Shown here: positions 51,114 to 60,540 of the stretch, one piece after another
How positions within the stretch are numbered: position 1 is the first letter of the stretch
Layout of the letters: each line of letters starts with the position of its first letter
From: Lampris incognitus
Taxonomy: Eukaryota; Chordata; Actinopteri; Lampriformes; Lampridae
Direction of reading: 5' to 3'
DNA: 64,000 bases
NCBI RefSeq assembly: GCF_029633865.1
Contig: NC_079212.1
Coordinates: 99,853,582 to 99,917,581, forward strand
Made by a program: the position numbers and the translations under genes
The notes under the pieces: generated by a model
What the model saw: the letters and a program-made list of their open reading frames with translations, nothing else
What the model was told of the DNA's origin: nothing
Databases searched by the model: none

Positions 51114-51655
51114 GATGTGCTCTCTCACCATTAACCTGCTCACACAAATCATTCTTTTACCAGAAGCATTTTGGGGGGGGGTCCCCTTTTTATCCTCAGT
51201 TGTACCCGTCCAATTACCCAATTCTTCCAAGCTGTCCCGGTCGCTGCTTCACCCCTTCTGCCAATCCGGGGAGGGCTGCAGAGCACCACATGCCTCCTCC
51301 GATACATGTGGGGTCGCCAACTGCTTCTTTTCACTGGACAGTGAGGAGTTTCGCCAGGGGGATGTAGTGCATGGAAGGGTCACGCTATTCCCCCAGTTCT
51401 CTTTCCCCCTCGAAGAGCCCCGACTGACCAGAGGAGGCGCTAGTGCTGTGACCAGCACACATACCCATATCCGGCTTCCCACCTGCAGACACGGCCAATT
51501 GTGTCTGTAGGGACACCAGACCAAGCTGGAGGTAACGCGGGGATTCAAACCGGCAATCCCCATGTTGGTAGGCAACAGAATAGACCACTACGCTACCTGG
51601 GCACCCATGCGCTCTGTCACGTTTAACCTGCTCAAACAAATTAACTTTTTGCCAA
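51114..51655 (-). repeat. tRNA-derived SINE (family B), copy 9, long flanking duplication
   Basis: The SINE spans about 51170-51606. The flanks 51114-51160 and 51606-51652 are similar over about 40 bp (both contain ttaacctgctca), with several mismatches. Confidence 0.82.
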
Positions 51656-51897
51656 ATATTATACGTTTTTCTGATGTATCAGCTTGCTTTTCTGGGTTGT
51701 TGGTTAGCTAAAAACACAAGTCAGATGAGCTAACTTTAGCTCTGCTGAAATACTCCAAAAACTTCTGTTTTGAAATGTCAACGTTAAGCGTCCAATCAAG
51801 ATATGATATAAATTATATTTAAGGTTAGCTACTCAATTGAAAATGTGCAGTCAACAATGATCCTTTATCATTCTGCTGACAACACACAATCACTGTT

Positions 51898-51980
51898 TAG
51901 TCAAGTCAAGTCAATTTTATTTGTATAGCCCATTATCACAAATTACAAAATTGCCTCAGTGGGCTTTACAGTTTAGGATT
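51898..51980 (-). repeat. LINE/SINE 3' tail fragment
   Basis: (gtcaa)n then ttttatttgtatagcccatt and cagtgggctttaca. The plus-strand counterpart lies at 54935-55000. Confidence 0.6.
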
Positions 51981-53935
51981 GTTTTAGCTGTGTGTGCATG
52001 TGTGTGCGTGCATGTGTGTGTGTGTTTGTTTGTATGAGATAACAGGCAGCAATTGCACTGAAAACTGCTCAAAGTGTACAGCTCTGATAATAGAGCGCAC
52101 AATTTTGTAAAAAAAGTTATGCTTCACACCTATGACACCGTCTGTCCTTGTAACAGGTTTTTATTCACTAGATCAATAAGTGGGTAAGAATGTGTGTCTG
52201 ATTCCTGGGTGTCCCCCCTCACCTCTCTAAACTGGAACAAAACAGGTGTCAGAGGCTGGTGTTCTGCTGATGGATTCTTTATTGATGCAACAATCGCTCA
52301 ATCCTCCTTGTCCCCATCGCCATAAATGTGTAATCTGTTTTATTCATGAGGTTATCAAGGTTATTTAGGACACAAAGGATGCCACCAGGCTGTCATCGCC
52401 TTTTATGAACAATCTCTGTAGACATCTGTCGCTGTGAATGCTGTATGGTTTGATAAAGCCTGTGAGTGCACTTCCATTCTTTTGGGGACAGAGCATAAAG
52501 AAAATTTACTAGTCAAGCTTCTGTTTTTGTATGTCGATGTCAGAGGAGTTCGGGAGTCATTAACAGTGTTTGAATCAGTACTGTTCAGAAAGCTCAGATG
52601 ATTTTTAGGCTCATGAGAAACAGATTCAGACACATTCAGTTTTTTTAAATCCTCTTGCTCTTGGGATGCTTGATCTAGGGCTTAGCGTTATAGGTGGAAA
52701 AATGATCATGATAAAATATCCCGTTTCAGTCTATTGATAAAAATTGTCATGTTTTATGACCTACTTTTAATAAAGATCAGGAGAACAAAGATTGAATTTG
52801 ACCACTTTATTTTGAATTCACCCAACTTTGAATTTAACCACCACGGTGTTGGGACGTCGGTCAGACTTGGGGGGTGGGGAACTGCCATACTGGCAAGCTG
52901 ACCTGTCCTTTTTTATCAACAATTTCCTCACCGTCTGCACTCAGTTTATCACTCTACACTGTTTGTGTTTTTGTGTCACATGGCGATGGTGCAACCGAAC
53001 ACACCTGTTAAATGATAGGCTGCTTATGAGCCAGGGAGGGAGCACGCGTATTCGTTATGTGCTTTCATGGTGGTCAGTTTGCATTTAATGTGTTTAAGGG
53101 AAACTATCGAACAAATTTCTCATCGCTATTGATGAAGTGTCCTATCACCGGTATCGCCATCCTTTCATCGCCAAGGCCTAGTTTGATAATTTTCTAAATT
53201 CCTTTGGCTGGGTAATCTGAAACAGTCCAACGTTATGTGGAGCCTCTAATCACAAGTTATCAACACTACGGTAACATGACTGCAGACATTCTTAGATTTG
53301 ATCTTATTGCGAGTAAGGACAGTTGAGATAGAACTAGAGATTAGGAGCGTGTTCTGTGGTGTCAGTGAAAGAGAGTAAGAAAGGAAAATGAGAAATAAGA
53401 GCTCTGTAGCCTCCAACCTTCTAGAAGATCTTAAGAAGATCAAGTGGACTAGATAACACGAGCCTTCCCTGTGGCCCTTAACCTCAGGAGAAGTTGCAGC
53501 TTCTGTTAACTATTACTGTAAAGACATAAGAATATTCTATCTGTACCCAATGAAAATCTCCCTAAGGATGTAAAGTCGTTCGTTTGCAACATTGTTGAGT
53601 CCCAGAGCATCTTGCTACATCAAGGGTAGGGAAAATGAAGTTCTTCCTGCCAGTGGTAAACCTCTCATCGGGGTGCTTAATAGCAGGACACCCATCCTAC
53701 CCTTGAAGACTGCAGTTATACAGAACAGCTCACAGGCTTGAATTCTGTATGCTGTTGCAGAAGTGAAGACCAAAAAGAACCCCAAAACATTTTTTTTTCA
53801 GATCACATTGATGCAAGCAGTTTTATTTCCAACAATGGCAAAAAGCAGAAAACATTTATAATAACATAACTTGTCATTAATGACACATTTTCACTGTTCT
53901 GTTCTGTTTGATGTTAATGCGAGTGTCATTTGGAG
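51981..53935. other. no recognised feature
   Basis: Contains a short TG-rich stretch at 51990-52025. No gene recognised on either strand. Confidence 0.4.
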
Positions 53936-54063
53936 AATAACATTGAATTGGGTAATGTTCTCATTACTAGACCAATCAAAAGACTGAGCAAAACTGAGCA
54001 CAGTTGCAGAATGGGTCATTATGCAACTGTATTGTTTATAAGGGTGGGGATACCTGCAGTCAG

Positions 54064-54110
54064 TTGAGACTGAAGAAGTCACTTAGATGAATGATGAAAC
54101 GTTTCTCCCA
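54064..54110 (+). ncRNA. hammerhead-ribozyme-like core 1 (Penelope repeat)
   Basis: gaga-ctgaaga-[agtcact tagatg aatgat]-gaaac-gttt-c-tctc. Stem I gaga/tctc pairs and the C-U-G-A-N-G-A and G-A-A-A core is intact. One stem II pair is broken. Function is inferred. Confidence 0.5.
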
Positions 54111-54737
54111 ATTAACGTTGTGTCCAGGTGAACTGATTCAACTTTCTGTGATTTTCTTACCTGGATTATTGAGTATGCATCAAGACATTTTGACTCATTT
54201 CGTTGAGGACTGCCTTAAAACTTGTACATGAGTACAAGCGAATGGCGCATAAGATGACAGACTACAGGAACCACCTGAGATCAAGCCTCAGGTGTAAACA
54301 GAGCGGGATTACACTTGAGGGCCTGCAAATGAAGTCTTCGGTCAAGGGCCACCGAGCTAGCAAGATCCTCCAGAAGGCACAGAGCCGGCTGTTGAATGGT
54401 CATTCAACAACTGGCTAATTTTAACAAACTAATTTAAAAAAAGCTAATTATGTAAAAAAAACAAATTTTACCCTCGATGCTACGAAAGCCAGAGAAGCAG
54501 ATCCAGCAACTAGATGAGATCACTTTCCAACATGTGATTGAGTTCATAGAGAAGGATAGTACATCTGTCACCATCTTACAATACTGTGTTTGCAAACATT
54601 TCCAAATCCTCTGTGAATAGTACACATGCACATTATAACTCTAGTTAATGGTCACGGCAGTTTGCATATGAAACTGGTCGTTGGTTTGGTCGTTATGCCA
54701 CTGTATTGTTCATAAAGGTGGGGATACCTGCAGTCAT

Positions 54738-54787
54738 TTGAGACTGAAGAGGTCACTAAGATGAGTGATGAAACGTTTCTCACAATA
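54738..54787 (+). ncRNA. hammerhead-ribozyme-like core 2 (Penelope repeat)
   Basis: Same layout as core 1 with stem II tcact/agtga fully paired and stem I gaga/tctc paired. The palindrome aacgtt follows the GAA. Confidence 0.55.
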
Positions 54788-54934
54788 AACGTTGTGTCTA
54801 GATGAATTAATTCAAGTGTCTGGGAAATCGGTGAATATATTTCCAACTTTCCTGAACTGTGCTTCTGTGCCCGAGCCGTTTCAGACCCTGCATCCGGCCT
54901 TTGGGCCACTCCTCCTCATTTACATACAGTCGAA

Positions 54935-55000
54935 AAGCCAAATGAGGTAAATTTGAAATTTGTGATAATGGGCTATACAAATAAAATTGACTTGAAATGT
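54935..55000 (+). repeat. LINE/SINE 3' tail fragment
   Basis: aatttgtgataatgggctat, then acaaataaaattgacttg. It is the reverse complement of the fragment at 51910-51950. Confidence 0.6.
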
Positions 55001-55257
55001 CAAACGGAAAATGGGAAAGATTAAGTTAAATATGAGAAATGGTAAATGCAAAATGCCAAAATAGAACAGATAAAATTTAAAATGCCAAATGCCAAATGGT
55101 AAAGGGCAAATGTAAAAAAAAATGTAATAATTTGGGTTTTTCAATTTAAGCTTTTCCATTTCCCATTTTGAGTTTCATGATTTATTTTTTTCCCTTTTCT
55201 TATTTCTGTTGCCATTTTCAATTTCATTTTTACAATTTGAGCATTTCCATTTAAGGA
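55000..55257. repeat. low-complexity aaatgcc/aaatgg-rich stretch
   Basis: Repeated aaatgccaaa, aaatggtaaa and, after 55140, their complements (catttcccatttt, gccattttcaatttc). It looks like a decayed tandem array turned back on itself. Confidence 0.5.
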
Positions 55258-55279
55258 TTTATGGATACCTCCAGTCAGC

Positions 55280-55325
55280 TGAGACTGAAGACGTCACTTA
55301 GATGAGTGATGAAACGTTTCTCTCG
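55280..55325 (+). ncRNA. hammerhead-ribozyme-like core 3 (Penelope repeat)
   Basis: gaga-ctgaaga, stem II tcact/agtga paired, gaaac, aacgtt palindrome, c, then tctc. The core agrees with the hammerhead consensus. Confidence 0.55.
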
Positions 55326-55629
55326 ATAAACGTGTCCAGATGAACTGATTCAACTTTTTGTGGTTTTCTTCCCTGAATTATTGATCATGCATAAAGACAT
55401 TTCCATTTAAGCTTTTACATTTTAAATTTCACTTTTTTTCACTTTACATTTTCAAATAATAATTTACATTTTAAATTTGCTCTTTCAGTTTCCTTTTTTT
55501 AAAATCATTTAATGAGCTCAGTGCATTAATATCGTGCTGCGGAACTTCCGGGTGTGTCTGGTTGCATAAGAAGTACAACCGGATGCTTCCGTCCTACCGA
55601 ATCATTAGTTAGTTGCTAACTTATCCGTC

Positions 55630-55944
55630 CGAAATCTTAATGTCGTCCGAAAAAAGTATCGCCGCCGTGACTCAAGCTCCACTGAGCACTGCTGTGTGCC
55701 ACAGTGTGCGAATTCGGCGCGCTGTAATTCTCCTTTAAGTTTCCATTCCTTCCCTAGTAACTGCGAGGAAAGAGCCAAGTGGCTAGCGAAGATAAGGAGG
55801 TTTGAATTTACCGCCACCAAGAGTACCAAAGTGTAGCGTGTGCGTTTTGAATTGGTTTCCAGGGTGGTTTCGCTGTGCCAGCTACAGGTGTGTTAAGGAG
55901 GCTCAAGAAAGGTGGTGTCCTCACACTCTGCGTGGAATGAGTAT
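55630..55944 (+). pseudogene. THAP-domain coding remnant, 5' part
   Basis: A frame from 55680 reads HCCVPQCANSARCNSPLSF, then EERAKWLAKIRRFEFTATKS, with the C-x4-C start of a THAP zinc finger. It then breaks (stop at 55832-55834) where the second Cys/His pair is expected. A further piece in another frame reads ATGVLRRLKKGG. It is cut by the Ty3 element at 55945 and continues at 63878. Confidence 0.65.
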
Positions 55945-56549
55945 TGTAGTGGGAAATGCCTGGGGATGTACTTGGAATGTTGCACTGGGCTCGTGCAGCT
56001 AGAGGACCAATCACAGGTTAGCTCGCGCTGTCACAGACGCAACTATATTAGACACCGCTGGAGAGACAAAGCGCCAGAACTGTTTAGTAACCATATCGTA
56101 GACTGTCACCTTAGCGTGGGATAGAGCAGGGAAACCTAGCGTATCCTGGGCTAGACAGTAGATACGGTGGCTATCAGTGGTAGTGTTAGCAGCAGACTGC
56201 CTCGGTACCTGTAGCTAGCTGACTACCCCCGAGAGCTTCCCCAGAGAGACTGAGAGAGACATTCACCCGGTCACACCGGAGCCAGAGTACACAGAGAGAG
56301 AGAGACACGCACCCCGGAGAGCAGCCATCCATCTCCCGCCCCGTCTAGAGCTCAGCCGCCCGGTTCCATCACCAGCCCTGGTCCCAAGGTGAGCTTGCTA
56401 ACCCATTAGCACACGGCTAACTAGCTAACTAGCAGGCTAGCCCTAGCATTGGCGCAGCTATCTAGCTAACGGTGGTGAAGCCCGGTTTGTCGCACCTAAA
56501 AGTCCCCGCCTCCATCCATAGTTACCCGGGCTATAGAAAAACCGCGACA
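55945..56549 (+). repeat. 5' LTR of the Ty3/gypsy element
   Basis: 605 bp, tgtagtggg...ccgcgaca. A TATA-like ctatatta lies at 56043-56050. A strong splice-donor-like caag/gtgagc has its GT at 56389-56390. A gctaacta-rich stretch lies near 56415-56470. Confidence 0.95.
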
Positions 56550-56551
56550 AG

Positions 56552-56569
56552 TGGTGTCAGAAGTGGGAT
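56552..56569 (+). other. primer-binding site, tRNA-Leu type
   Basis: tggtgtcagaagtgggat, two bases after the LTR end. It is complementary to the 3' end of vertebrate tRNA-Leu(CAG) as I know it, including CCA. Confidence 0.85.
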
Positions 56570-57019
56570 AAAAGGTTGGGATTCGCCATAATCTCAACAC
56601 CGGAGGATCCTGCCCCGGTCACATGGCGGCATAATTCAGCCTGCACACTGTGAGCTAACCCAGCTAGCAAGAAGCCATTTTGTACTTCTTCGTGAAGTAG
56701 AACCCCAACGAAAAAAGTGAATAAGAAACTTCTTTATGAAGTGGAACCCAAACGAAAAAGTGAATAAAAAGACTCATTAGTTTCTCAACGCCATTCACAC
56801 TGTGAGGATATTGTTTTTCACCGAGTTTCACCCTGAAAGTGCACAAAAGGACGTCCAGTGGCGCTAGCTAATTAGCATTGACATTCTGCAGCATTTCAAA
56901 GCAGCATTTAGCAGCTTTTTGGCGGCATCGCTATAGCTAGCTAGCAACTGAGTGAGTCAGCCATTTTGTGAAGCACTGTAATTTCTTCAGTAGTCACGTA
57001 AATCAGTGGAAAAATAAAA
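56570..57019 (+). other. retrotransposon leader with a tandem duplication
   Basis: Untranslated leader. A 44-bp unit is present twice in tandem (56684-56727, 56728-56771), each with acttctt..gaagt and aaaagtgaata. An acceptor-like atttcttcag ends at 56990, 29 bases before ORF1. Confidence 0.7.
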
Positions 57020-57487
57020 ATGTCACAGGACAAAGAAAATGTAAAAGAACAGTCTGAGTTGAGTCTGGATGGTGCTGGTGTGGGGACAGAAGACCCCGGA
57101 GAGCACGCCTGGATGAAGCTCCTCCTGGCGCAGATGGAAACCATGAACCAGACCCAGGTTCAGATGCAACGCCAGATGGAAAACATGGAACGCCAGACCC
57201 AGGTTAAGATGCAACGCCAGATAGAGATGCAGATGGAGGCCCTCACAGCGCGTATCGATGGACTAGCGGAAGCGGTGGCTAAGCGATCTCGTCCCCCCAC
57301 ACCTCCCATTCAGCGCACCGATTGGGCCCGTCATCGTTCAGATATCCAAGGTGAGCCTCCCGGTTTATCGCCCATCGCTCAAGTAGTGAAGCAAGGGGTT
57401 TCTCCTAGTAGCCCTCAAAGCGATAGTGGTGTAGGGTCGGCAGGGGCTGTGCTCGGAGAACGAACTGCAGAACGGTGCAAGACATGA
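57020..57487 (+). CDS. Ty3 element ORF1, coiled-coil protein (155 aa)
   Basis: Starts at the ATG at 57020. Residues about 33-85 are rich in Met, Gln and Glu with heptad-like spacing (METMNQTQVQMQRQMENMER and onward), a likely coiled coil. The C-terminal half is Pro/Ser-rich. No known enzymatic domain. Its TGA (57485-57487) overlaps the ATG of the next ORF (57484-57486). It is either a separate small protein made ahead of Gag, as the overlap suggests, or the N-terminal part of Gag cut off by a frame change. Confidence 0.75.
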   Translation: MSQDKENVKEQSELSLDGAGVGTEDPGEHAWMKLLLAQMETMNQTQVQMQRQMENMERQTQVKMQRQIEMQMEALTARIDGLAEAVAKRSRPPTPPIQRTDWARHRSDIQGEPPGLSPIAQVVKQGVSPSSPQSDSGVGSAGAVLGERTAERCKT

Positions 57488-60400
57488 GCCTACTCTCGCA
57501 GTTCACCCCGGCCCGGGAGAACCCAGGGGCCAGACAGCGAGACGGCGCTGATCACCTGTTGCCAGCAGCTATGACCGCAGTGGCTAACTTGAGCGACCGG
57601 CGCAACGAGGAGACGCCAGCCAGGCCGAGCAGCAAAGCGGCCCCAGCAGCCCTGCGCTATACAGGAAAAGGACCCAGTGAGCCCGCACCACTTACCAGCA
57701 TTCTGATCGGTCATGGTGGAATAAATGGAGCGACTGCAGTACCACCCCCCGACGGGATGCAGGGTGGCCAAATGTCCCTGGACAGCAACGGCGGCCGAAA
57801 CCTGCTGGATGACAGCGTTGGAGGGCAGGCAGGTTCCTCTAGAGGTCAACAGAGCCAGACAGGAGACCTTCAAAGTCGGAGCGGCAACCGAAGCTCACAA
57901 GGTCCCGACCGAGGACACGAAAATGACATCAAGCTCCTCGCCACTTTTGATGGTAAGGGCGACTGGGATAGTTTCGTTGGACCATTCGAACGGATGGCGA
58001 GAAAGAGGGGCTGGACCGACGAGACCTGTTTGGACGCCTTGTATCTCCGACTGAGGGACAACGCCATGTCTTTTGTCATCGCGCAGCCGGCTCCGATAAA
58101 AGATGACTACCACGCGCTCATCACCCAGTTACGCCGCCACTACGGTAAAGAGCTGCCTGAGGGAACTGCGCGCCGTAAACTCAGCGAGGTTAAGCAGGCC
58201 AGAGAGATGACCCTCTATGAGTTTGGCGAGGAAGTGAGGAGACTTGTCACACTGGCATACCCGCAGGTTGGTGTTACACTGCAGGAGGCCTACGCTGCAG
58301 AAGCCTTTCTGTGCGGGCTGAAGAACCAAAACATCGCGTATGAAGTCCTGGGGGCAGAACCCAAAACACTAGCTGAAGCAATCAGGAAGGTTGAGGCACG
58401 CGAGTATGACTTTAAAGCGACGCTGGGGCGAGAGGTTGAAGGAAAAGGGAGAATCCGGCGAGTAGCATGGGAAGACGAGCGGCGTCGTGATAGCTCTCCA
58501 AGTCCTCCGCCGGTAGGAGACAGCATGAGCACCCCCGAGCTCAAGACCCTGGCCAGTGGCATCGACAACATTAACAAGGTGCTCTTAAACATCGAGCGGT
58601 ACATGGCCAAAGAACAAGTAGGAGTGGAACGGGGAAGGACGCTTGAGCGGGCTACCTACGCGCACACGGGGCAACGCGCGCAGCGGTCCCCGAGCCCAAG
58701 TTCCTGCAGCAAAGGGACCTGTTACCAGTGTGGAGAGGAGGGCCATTTCAAGCGAGAGTGTAACTCACGGTCACCAAGCCCGAGGGCTCCGAGGAAGGTC
58801 AGCGAGCAGCCATCAGTCAATCTCGGCCGAGCCTCGGGGAATGGACCCAGTCTCGTCATTCCCATCACCGTGAACAGCCTGCAGCTGAAGTGCATCGTTG
58901 ACACAGGGGCCGAAGCCACGGTGATGTCCCGAGACACATTCCAACGATTAAATCTGGCCGACCAGCCGAGCGTCGGAATCGCCATTCTGCGTAATGCTGA
59001 AGAGGGTAAAGACATGGCTGAAACCCCGAAGTATAGGGTGACCATCCGCTTGGGCCCCAAGACCATCGAATGGGATGTGTTCGTCGCGCCCATCCGCGAC
59101 CCCTTCCTCCTGGGCCTAGATCTCATGTTGGCCGCTCATGTCACTGTATCCGGGGGAGGCCAGGTCTACGTCGAAGGGGAGCCAGTGGCCACAGTTATCG
59201 TGGGTACGTTCGTGGGGGAGTACGCCGTCTCTCGCGTACTGCTGCAGGACTCTTTGACACTATCAGCGGAGAGCGAGCAGGACGTCTGGGGTGTGGTGGA
59301 AAGCCCCAAGGCAGGTATCTCCGCCGTCCTGGAGCCTGCTGGCCTCACCGAGGGAGTTTCATCTGGCAGTGTGTTGGTCAACGTTGCCCCACACGTCCCT
59401 GTGCGACTGTGTAACCTGATGCCGAAAGAAGTTAGGCTGAAGAAAGGAGCCTGCCTCGGCGTGCTAGTGGAGGCGGAAGAGGAGCTTCAGGCCCCACAAG
59501 AGGACGACATGACCCGAAAAAATGAACCAGCCACAGTCCGACGGATGGAGTCGTCACCAACTATGTGTCTGCCCGACCATCTGTCGTCCCTGTATGAGTC
59601 CGCCAGTGAAGGGTTGGATGAGGATCAGCGGAGGGCCCTGCAACAACTCCTGATTGAACACCAGGGCGTGTTCGCGGCCAGTGACGCGGACCTGGGGCGC
59701 TTCGATGCGGTCCAGCACCGAATCAACACTAGCGAAGGCCAACCTGTCCGACAACCGGCTCGGCGCACGCCCCTGGGCTTTCAACAAGAAGAGGAGCGGC
59801 ACCTGAAGAGCATGCTAGAGGCCGGAGTGATTACACCATCCACTTCGGAATGGGCCTCTCCAGTGGTGTTAGTTAGAAAGAAGGACGGAGGTGTGCGGTG
59901 GTGCATAGATTATAGAAGACTCAACGACCTGACTCTCAAAGATGCATATCCACTGCCGCGGATCGAAGAGTGTCTGTACACCCTCGAGGGGGCCACTGTA
60001 TTCTCGACTTTAGATATGCAAAGTGGATATTGGCAGATTGGAGTGCACCCGGATGATCGTGGAAAGACAGCCTTTATAACACGCTATGGGCTGTTCGAGT
60101 ACACCCGAATGCCCTTCGGGCTGTGCAATGCGCCCGGCACATTTCAACGTGCGATGGAGGTGGTGTTGAGAGGGTTACAGTGGAGACACCTGCTTGTATA
60201 CCTCGACGACATCATTGTGCTGGGGCGTGGAGTCGAAGAGGGTCTGCAGAGCCTGGGGAAGGTCTTGGAGCGCATCCGGGCGTACGGTCTCAAACTCAAG
60301 CCATCTAAATGCCACCTGCTGCGGAGGGAGGTCCTGTTCTTGGGGCATGTCGTGAGCGGAGACGGAGTCAGCCCGAACCCGGAGCTTGTGAAGTCTGTGA

Positions 60401-60540
60401 ACGACTGGAGGACCCCAAGAAACCTCACTGAGCTCCAGGCTTTTCTCGGCTTGTGTAACTACTACAGACGGTTTGTGCGAGGATTTGCCCATCTGTGCAG
60501 CCCCCTCTACGAACTTCAGAAAAAAGGGGGAGGAGTATAA
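57484..60540 (+). CDS. Ty3 element gag-protease-RT ORF
   Basis: Starts at the ATG at 57484; an in-frame GTG at 57475 is less likely. Capsid-like Gag covers residues about 145-320 (LATFDGKGDWDSFVGPFERM...). A CCHC knuckle CYQCGEEGHFKREC lies near 413-426, and the protease motif VDTGAEATV near 471 with FLLGLDLM near 541. The RT has VVLVRKKDGGVRWCIDYRRL, TLDMQSGYWQIG, MPFGLCNAPGTFQRAME and the YLDD box near 904. The frame ends at 60540, just after the RT connection (FLGLCNYYRRFV), because of a frame change at the A6G5 run 60520-60530. RNase H and integrase follow in another frame. Confidence 0.93.
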   Translation: MSLLSQFTPARENPGARQRDGADHLLPAAMTAVANLSDRRNEETPARPSSKAAPAALRYTGKGPSEPAPLTSILIGHGGINGATAVPPPDGMQGGQMSLDSNGGRNLLDDSVGGQAGSSRGQQSQTGDLQSRSGNRSSQGPDRGHENDIKLLATFDGKGDWDSFVGPFERMARKRGWTDETCLDALYLRLRDNAMSFVIAQPAPIKDDYHALITQLRRHYGKELPEGTARRKLSEVKQAREMTLYEFGEEVRRLVTLAYPQVGVTLQEAYAAEAFLCGLKNQNIAYEVLGAEPKTLAEAIRKVEAREYDFKATLGREVEGKGRIRRVAWEDERRRDSSPSPPPVGDSMSTPELKTLASGIDNINKVLLNIERYMAKEQVGVERGRTLERATYAHTGQRAQRSPSPSSCSKGTCYQCGEEGHFKRECNSRSPSPRAPRKVSEQPSVNLGRASGNGPSLVIPITVNSLQLKCIVDTGAEATVMSRDTFQRLNLADQPSVGIAILRNAEEGKDMAETPKYRVTIRLGPKTIEWDVFVAPIRDPFLLGLDLMLAAHVTVSGGGQVYVEGEPVATVIVGTFVGEYAVSRVLLQDSLTLSAESEQDVWGVVESPKAGISAVLEPAGLTEGVSSGSVLVNVAPHVPVRLCNLMPKEVRLKKGACLGVLVEAEEELQAPQEDDMTRKNEPATVRRMESSPTMCLPDHLSSLYESASEGLDEDQRRALQQLLIEHQGVFAASDADLGRFDAVQHRINTSEGQPVRQPARRTPLGFQQEEERHLKSMLEAGVITPSTSEWASPVVLVRKKDGGVRWCIDYRRLNDLTLKDAYPLPRIEECLYTLEGATVFSTLDMQSGYWQIGVHPDDRGKTAFITRYGLFEYTRMPFGLCNAPGTFQRAMEVVLRGLQWRHLLVYLDDIIVLGRGVEEGLQSLGKVLERIRAYGLKLKPSKCHLLRREVLFLGHVVSGDGVSPNPELVKSVNDWRTPRNLTELQAFLGLCNYYRRFVRGFAHLCSPLYELQKKGGGV

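Larger units (their letters stand above)
53940..55400 (+). mobile_element. Penelope-like element debris (three terminal repeats and an ORF piece)
   Basis: Three direct copies of the same terminal repeat lie within 1.4 kb (about 53990-54180, 54650-54815, 55258-55400). Each has gtggggatacctgcagtc or a variant of it, then ctgaaga...gaaac and agatgaa. Between copies 1 and 2, the frame 54203-54418 reads EYKRMAHKMTDYRNHLRSSL, KSSVKGHRASKILQKAQSRL. This resembles the N-terminal region of Neptune/Poseidon-type Penelope-like proteins of fish. The RT and GIY-YIG parts are absent. Confidence 0.68.
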
